Origin: Actinomycetes bacterium
GTDB lineage: Bacteria > Actinomycetota > Actinomycetes > Actinomycetales > JAJYRW01
Length of the DNA stretch: 10,158 nucleotides
NCBI GenBank assembly: GCA_021793895.1
Contig: JAJYRW010000036.1
Span: 1 to 10,158, forward strand
Direction of reading: 5' to 3'
Below the pieces are notes generated by a model. The model saw only the letters and a program-made list of their open reading frames with translations. It was not told the DNA's origin and did not search any database. The translations under genes were made by a program, and so were the position numbers. Shown here piece by piece: positions 7,182 to 10,158 of the stretch. Numbering within the stretch: the stretch's first letter is position 1; every line of letters begins with the position of its first letter.

Positions 7182-7194
7182 TAGGGTCATGAGC
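7182..7194 (+). promoter_or_regulatory. Putative -10 box (TAGGGT) of a leaderless promoter for aroA
   Basis: TAGGGT (7182-7187) is followed by 7 nt and the ATG at 7195, so transcription would begin at or next to the start codon. There is no Shine-Dalgarno sequence before this ATG. The arrangement argues for 7195 rather than the ATG at 7189, which lies only one base after the box and would be too close to be included in the transcript. No clear -35 is visible. The 61-bp spacer from the DoxX gene holds only a weak 5-bp inverted repeat (AGCCG...CGGCT). Confidence 0.45.
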
Positions 7195-8517
7195 ATGACT
7201 TCTGTTGCCTGGCCTGCCCCGACTGCTTCCGCTCCTTTGAACGCCACCGTGGTCGTTCCGGGATCTAAGTCGTTGACCAATCGCTATTTGGTTTTGGCTG
7301 CCATTGCCTCCGGCCCCAGTACGCTGCGCATGCCGCTGCGGTCGCGCGATTCGGAGTTGATGGTCGGTGCGCTGCGGGCTTTGGGCGTGGAGGTCGCCGG
7401 TTTTGATGACCCGGCATCTGAAGAAGTTTGGAAGCTGACCCCGCCCACCAAATTCACGACGCCGGCAAAAATTGACTGCGGGCTTGCGGGAACTGTCATG
7501 CGCTTTGTGCCGATTTTGGCGGCGTTGGCAGCCGGACCCGTCACGTTTGATGGCGATGAGCGTGCTCGTGAGCGTCCCATGGGTCCAATTATTCAGGCAC
7601 TGCGCGACCTGGGTGTGCGCGTCGATGATGCGGGCCGGGGTGCGCTGCCGTTTACCGTCCACGGCACCGGATCAGTTGCCGGCGGCGAAATTTCGGTGGA
7701 CGCCTCGGGGTCGAGCCAGTTCGTTTCTTCACTGTTATTGGTCGCGCCCCAGTTTGAAAATGGTGTGACGGTGCGGCACACGGGATCGGTGCTGCCATCG
7801 GTTCCGCACATCGATATGACGGTGGAAAATCTGCGAGACCAGGGCGTGCGCGTTGACGTGGAGTACCGCGATGGTGACCCGTCCGCACCCGTGGCTTGGA
7901 CCGTCTACCCCGGCGCGGTGGAGCCCTTGATTTTGGACGTCGAACCGGACCTGTCCAATGCCGGCCCCTTTCTCGCGGCTCCAGCAGTAGTCGGTGGCTC
8001 CGTGACCGTTCCGCGCTGGCCTGCCAAGACAACCCAGGGTGGGGACCGAATGCGAGATTTACTGGTGCAGATGGGGGCGCAGGCCGAACTGACCGATGCG
8101 GGATTGACCATCACTGGCACCGGCGAACTAAACGGCATTGACGTGAACATGCACGATGTGGGTGAACTAGCGCCCACAATTGCCGCAGCCGCGACGCTGG
8201 CGAACTCGCCATCTCGCCTGCGCGGCATCGCGCACTTACGCGGCCATGAAACGGATCGCCTGGCGGCCCTAGTCACTGAGATTGAACGTCTGGGCGGAAG
8301 CGCGCGCGAACTTGAAGATGGAATTGAGATCTTCCCCAGATCCAACCTGCACGGGGCCCGCATGGAGAGTTATGAAGACCACCGCATGGCGACTTTCGCG
8401 GCGATTTTGGGGCTGAAGGTGCCCGGTATTGAGATCGTAAATGTGGAAACTACCGCCAAGACTCTGCCCGATTTCAAACAGCAGTGGACTGACATGCTCG
8501 CAGGTAGCGGCGCATGA
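7195..8517 (+). CDS. aroA: 3-phosphoshikimate 1-carboxyvinyltransferase (EPSP synthase)
   Basis: 440 residues, the normal length. It joins phosphoenolpyruvate to shikimate-3-phosphate in the sixth step of the shikimate pathway for aromatic amino acids, folates and quinones. Motifs in order: PGSKSLTNR (22-30, with the active-site Lys25/Ser26 and Arg30), GLAGTVMRF (97-104), RERPMGPIIQALRDLG, the DASGSSQFVSSLL segment (169-181), DLSNAGPFLAA (252-262), GHETDRL (350-356, Glu352/Arg355), DHRMATF (395-401, Arg397) and TAKTLPDF (420-427, Lys422). All the usual catalytic positions are filled; Glu324 sits where the E. coli enzyme has Asp313, which I take as ordinary variation in this branch. MTSVAWPAPTASAP as N-terminus agrees with actinobacterial homologues. 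Its stop overlaps the rsgA start (ATGA), so both are translated together. Confidence 0.97.
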   Translation: MTSVAWPAPTASAPLNATVVVPGSKSLTNRYLVLAAIASGPSTLRMPLRSRDSELMVGALRALGVEVAGFDDPASEEVWKLTPPTKFTTPAKIDCGLAGTVMRFVPILAALAAGPVTFDGDERARERPMGPIIQALRDLGVRVDDAGRGALPFTVHGTGSVAGGEISVDASGSSQFVSSLLLVAPQFENGVTVRHTGSVLPSVPHIDMTVENLRDQGVRVDVEYRDGDPSAPVAWTVYPGAVEPLILDVEPDLSNAGPFLAAPAVVGGSVTVPRWPAKTTQGGDRMRDLLVQMGAQAELTDAGLTITGTGELNGIDVNMHDVGELAPTIAAAATLANSPSRLRGIAHLRGHETDRLAALVTEIERLGGSARELEDGIEIFPRSNLHGARMESYEDHRMATFAAILGLKVPGIEIVNVETTAKTLPDFKQQWTDMLAGSGA

Positions 8518-9572
8518 GATACCGCGACTTCGATGAAGACGATGTGCCCATGCGGCCATCACGTCGAGGATCGCGCCCGCGCACCAAGCGGCGCCCCGAA
8601 CACTCCGATGCTGTTTCCGCAATGGTGACGGCTATTGATCGCGGCCGCATCACGGTGCTGCTGGAACCAGATAAGGGCCGGGATGATGGCCGCGGCGGCG
8701 GTGAGGCTGGCCGCCGCGAAGTGGTAGCAATTAAGGCCCGCACACTGGGCCGTAAAGCACTCGTGGTGGGTGATCATGTATCGGTAGTTGGCGATATTTC
8801 CGGGCGCCCCGACACTCTGGCCCGCATCGTGCGCATCTCCAAACGCAGCACAACCCTGCGGCGCACTGCCGATGACGACGACGCTTATGAGCGAGTGATC
8901 GTCGCCAATGCTGACCAGTTAGTAATCGTGACCGCACTGGCTGACCCCCAGCCGCGCCAGCGGATGGTTGATCGTTGTTTGGTAGCGGCATTCGATGCGG
9001 GCATGGACGCGCTGCTGTGCTTGACCAAGGCAGATCTGGCACCCGCTGAAGAGTTTGTGGCCCCCTATGAGGCGCTCAACGTGCCATACGTGACGACGTC
9101 GCTGGCTGAAGATGGCTCGATTATCGGCGTCGATGCGGTGCTGGACCATCTGCGTGGCAAGGTCAGCGCCCTGGTGGGGCATTCGGGAGTGGGCAAATCC
9201 ACCCTGGTTAATGCTTTGAGCCCCAGTGCGGAGCGAGAAATCGGCTCGGTCAACATCACCACCGGCCGCGGGCGCCATACGTCTACTTCGGCCGTGGCTT
9301 TCCCACTGAACGATGATGCCGGCTGGGTTATCGATACCCCCGGTATTCGCTCATTCGGGCTCGCCCACATTGATCCGGACCGCATTATTTCGGCCTTTAC
9401 TGATTTAGCGCCAGCTACAACGATGTGTCCGCGCGGGTGCACTCATGACGCGCACGCGCCCGGATGCGCGCTAGACGGCTGGGTAGCCGAGGGTAATGCG
9501 GGCGCGCACGGCAAACAGCGGCTGGATTCGCTGCGTCGCGTATTGGCGAGTCGGTCCGAGACGGACTACTAG
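8514..9572 (+). CDS. rsgA: Ribosome small-subunit-dependent GTPase A
   Basis: 352 residues of a circularly permuted GTPase that helps mature the 30S subunit. An N-terminal OB-fold domain (about 35-115) comes first. It is interrupted by a Gly/Asp/Arg-rich insert, PDKGRDDGRGGGEAGRR (52-68). In the GTPase domain the motif order is G4 TKAD (171-174), G1/Walker A GHSGVGKST (222-230), the TTGRGRHTS region (249-257) and G3 DTPG (274-277), i.e. G4 before G1 as in all RsgA proteins. The C-terminal zinc site shows Cys305, Cys309, His311 and Cys318 (CPRGCTHDAHAPGC). The ATG overlaps the aroA TGA by 4 bp, which means translational coupling; the aroA-rsgA pair is common in actinobacteria. The protein is cytoplasmic and ribosome-bound in known homologues. 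Confidence 0.95.
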   Translation: MRYRDFDEDDVPMRPSRRGSRPRTKRRPEHSDAVSAMVTAIDRGRITVLLEPDKGRDDGRGGGEAGRREVVAIKARTLGRKALVVGDHVSVVGDISGRPDTLARIVRISKRSTTLRRTADDDDAYERVIVANADQLVIVTALADPQPRQRMVDRCLVAAFDAGMDALLCLTKADLAPAEEFVAPYEALNVPYVTTSLAEDGSIIGVDAVLDHLRGKVSALVGHSGVGKSTLVNALSPSAEREIGSVNITTGRGRHTSTSAVAFPLNDDAGWVIDTPGIRSFGLAHIDPDRIISAFTDLAPATTMCPRGCTHDAHAPGCALDGWVAEGNAGAHGKQRLDSLRRVLASRSETDY

Positions 9573-9608
9573 CGCCCCGCGGCGCGAAGTATCCCGCAGC
9601 TCTAGTTA

Positions 9609-9629
9609 CCCGCGGGACTTCTCCGCGGG
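9609..9629. repeat. Short GC-rich hairpin after rsgA (CCCGCGG / CCGCGGG)
   Basis: CCCGCGG (9609-9615) and CCGCGGG (9623-9629) are perfect inverted copies around the 7-nt loop GACTTCT. It is the first element of a cluster of four CCGCGGG words (9610, 9623, 9651, 9674) in the rsgA-hisN spacer. No U-tract follows it, so it is not a standard terminator by itself. Confidence 0.6.
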
Positions 9630-9630
9630 A

Positions 9631-9694
9631 CCGGCAGGAATTGCGGTTCACCGCGGGCCAGAATTGCGGTTCCCCGCGGGCCTGCCGGGATTTT
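9631..9694 (+). terminator. Possible terminator of aroA-rsgA: long-range inverted repeat followed by T's
   Basis: CCGGCAGG (9631-9638) is complementary to CCTGCCGG (9681-9688), which is followed by GA and TTTT (9691-9694). The 42-nt stretch between holds the tandem repeats, which can fold into their own small hairpins, so the whole could be a branched stem. The large loop and short T-run make this less certain than the terminator at 5526. It is the only terminator-like structure between rsgA and hisN. Confidence 0.4.
9638..9682 (+). repeat. Two tandem 22-bp direct repeats, period 23 bp
   Basis: Copy A (9638-9659) and copy B (9661-9682) both read GAATTGCGGTTC, then one variable base (A or C), then CCGCGGGCC, so they differ at one position and are separated by one base. 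Within each copy GCGG-TTCN-CCGC can fold into a small hairpin. There are only two full copies. They lie in the non-coding spacer before hisN. Confidence 0.8.
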
Positions 9695-9708
9695 GACCCC
9701 CATAACGA

Positions 9709-9720
9709 TACGGTCAAAGC
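9709..9720 (+). promoter_or_regulatory. Putative -10 box (TACGGT) of a leaderless promoter for hisN
   Basis: TACGGT (9709-9714) is followed by six bases and the first of three consecutive ATG codons (9721, 9724, 9727), which places the expected transcription start on the A of the first ATG. There is no Shine-Dalgarno sequence. A TTGACC (9693-9698) upstream is only 10 bp away and so is not at proper -35 spacing. Confidence 0.45.
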
Positions 9721-10158
9721 ATGATGATGCGCGCTGGATACGCCGATGACCTGCAGTTGGCTCATGTGCTTGCCGACCAGGTCGATGCCTTAACGATGTC
9801 CCGGTTTCAGGCCATGGATTTGCAAATTGAAACCAAACCCGATGCCACACCGGTGACGGACGCCGATCGCGCCGCTGAGGAATTGATCCGCGCGCAACTT
9901 TCCCGCACGCGCCCCCGCGATGCCGTGATCGGAGAAGAATTTCCGCAAACGGGTAACTCCTCGCGCGAGTGGGTGATCGACCCAATTGATGGAACCAAGA
10001 ACTTTTTGCGCGGCGTGCCAGTGTGGGCAACGCTGATTGCTTTACTCGTTGATGATGAGCCCGTTGTCGGATTAGTGAGCGCGCCGGCACTGTATCGCCG
10101 CTGGTGGGCCGCTGCTGGAAGTGGCGCCTGGACTGGCCGCTCCTTATCGAAGGCCAGG
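9721..10158 (+). CDS. hisN: Histidinol-phosphatase of the inositol monophosphatase family, 5' part
   Basis: The first 146 residues of a gene that runs off the right edge; the family is usually about 260 residues long. It shows the metal-dependent phosphatase motifs ETKPDATPVTDAD (37-49), GEE (71-73, metal-binding acids) and WVIDPIDGTKNFLRG (84-98, with Asp87 and Asp90 as metal ligands), then VPVWATLIALLV and SAPALYRRWWAAAGSGAW, which are typical of actinobacterial HisN rather than of general inositol phosphatases. It would remove phosphate from L-histidinol phosphate in histidine synthesis. The start at 9721 is preferred because of the TACGGT box 6 nt before it; 9724 or 9727 are equally in frame. 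Other inositol-monophosphatase-like substrates cannot be excluded from this half of the protein. Confidence 0.88.
   Translation, partial: MMMRAGYADDLQLAHVLADQVDALTMSRFQAMDLQIETKPDATPVTDADRAAEELIRAQLSRTRPRDAVIGEEFPQTGNSSREWVIDPIDGTKNFLRGVPVWATLIALLVDDEPVVGLVSAPALYRRWWAAAGSGAWTGRSLSKAR

Noticed and set aside
7189..7191. ATG at 7189 as the aroA start
   Set aside because: It is one base after the TAGGGT box and has no ribosome binding site; the ATG at 7195 matches both the box spacing and the usual AroA N-terminus.
9572..9585. GCGCC-CCGC-GGCGC hairpin at the rsgA stop as a terminator
   Set aside because: The stem is short (5 bp), and it is not followed by T residues; the structure further downstream is a better candidate.
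9638..9682. Tandem repeats as a CRISPR array
   Set aside because: There are only two copies with a one-base gap, hence no spacers, and no cas gene is nearby.

Overview
The window looks like chromosomal DNA of a moderately high-GC Gram-positive bacterium of the phylum Actinomycetota. The signs are an actinobacterial-type Kgd, a 24-residue bL37 ribosomal protein, a SigR/SigH–RsrA redox sigma switch, the aroA–rsgA–hisN gene order, and TANNNT boxes placed directly before start codons as in leaderless transcription. I cannot name genus or species. Nearly all of it is core housekeeping DNA. I see no insertion sequence, phage gene, tRNA, rRNA or CRISPR array.

Layout: (1) 1-3129, plus strand: the 3' two-thirds of kgd, followed after 8 bp by an SGNH-fold protein that has lost all four SGNH catalytic residues. 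(2) 3141-5322, minus strand: a PilT-like ATPase gene and, downstream of it, a zinc-independent MDR-family NAD(P)H oxidoreductase gene. (3) 5323-5557: a divergent promoter region, the tiny bL37 gene on the plus strand, and a strong hairpin terminator shared with the convergent sigma operon. (4) 5571-6608, minus strand: sigR-rsrA (overlapping genes), preceded by a near-perfect sigma-R-type autoregulatory promoter (GGGAAT-N18-GTT). (5) 6669-9572, plus strand: a DoxX-family membrane protein, aroA, and rsgA, which overlaps aroA by 4 bp. (6) 9573-9720: a GC-rich spacer with short direct and inverted repeats. (7) 9721 to the end: the 5' part of hisN.

Functionally the window combines TCA-cycle carbon flow (Kgd), aromatic and histidine biosynthesis (AroA, HisN), ribosome structure and maturation (bL37, RsgA), and a thiol-oxidative stress circuit. 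In that circuit RsrA holds SigR until its zinc/cysteine centre is oxidised, and freed SigR would then switch on its own promoter. The DoxX gene, which reads away from sigR, and the MDR oxidoreductase are plausible redox-related neighbours, but no sigma-R box was seen in front of either.

The most interesting points are the autoregulatory promoter together with a possible N-terminally extended SigR isoform, the completely 'dead' SGNH protein behind kgd, the repeated TANNNT boxes 6-8 nt before start codons, and the repeat cluster before hisN. I found no convincing previously undescribed multi-gene system.
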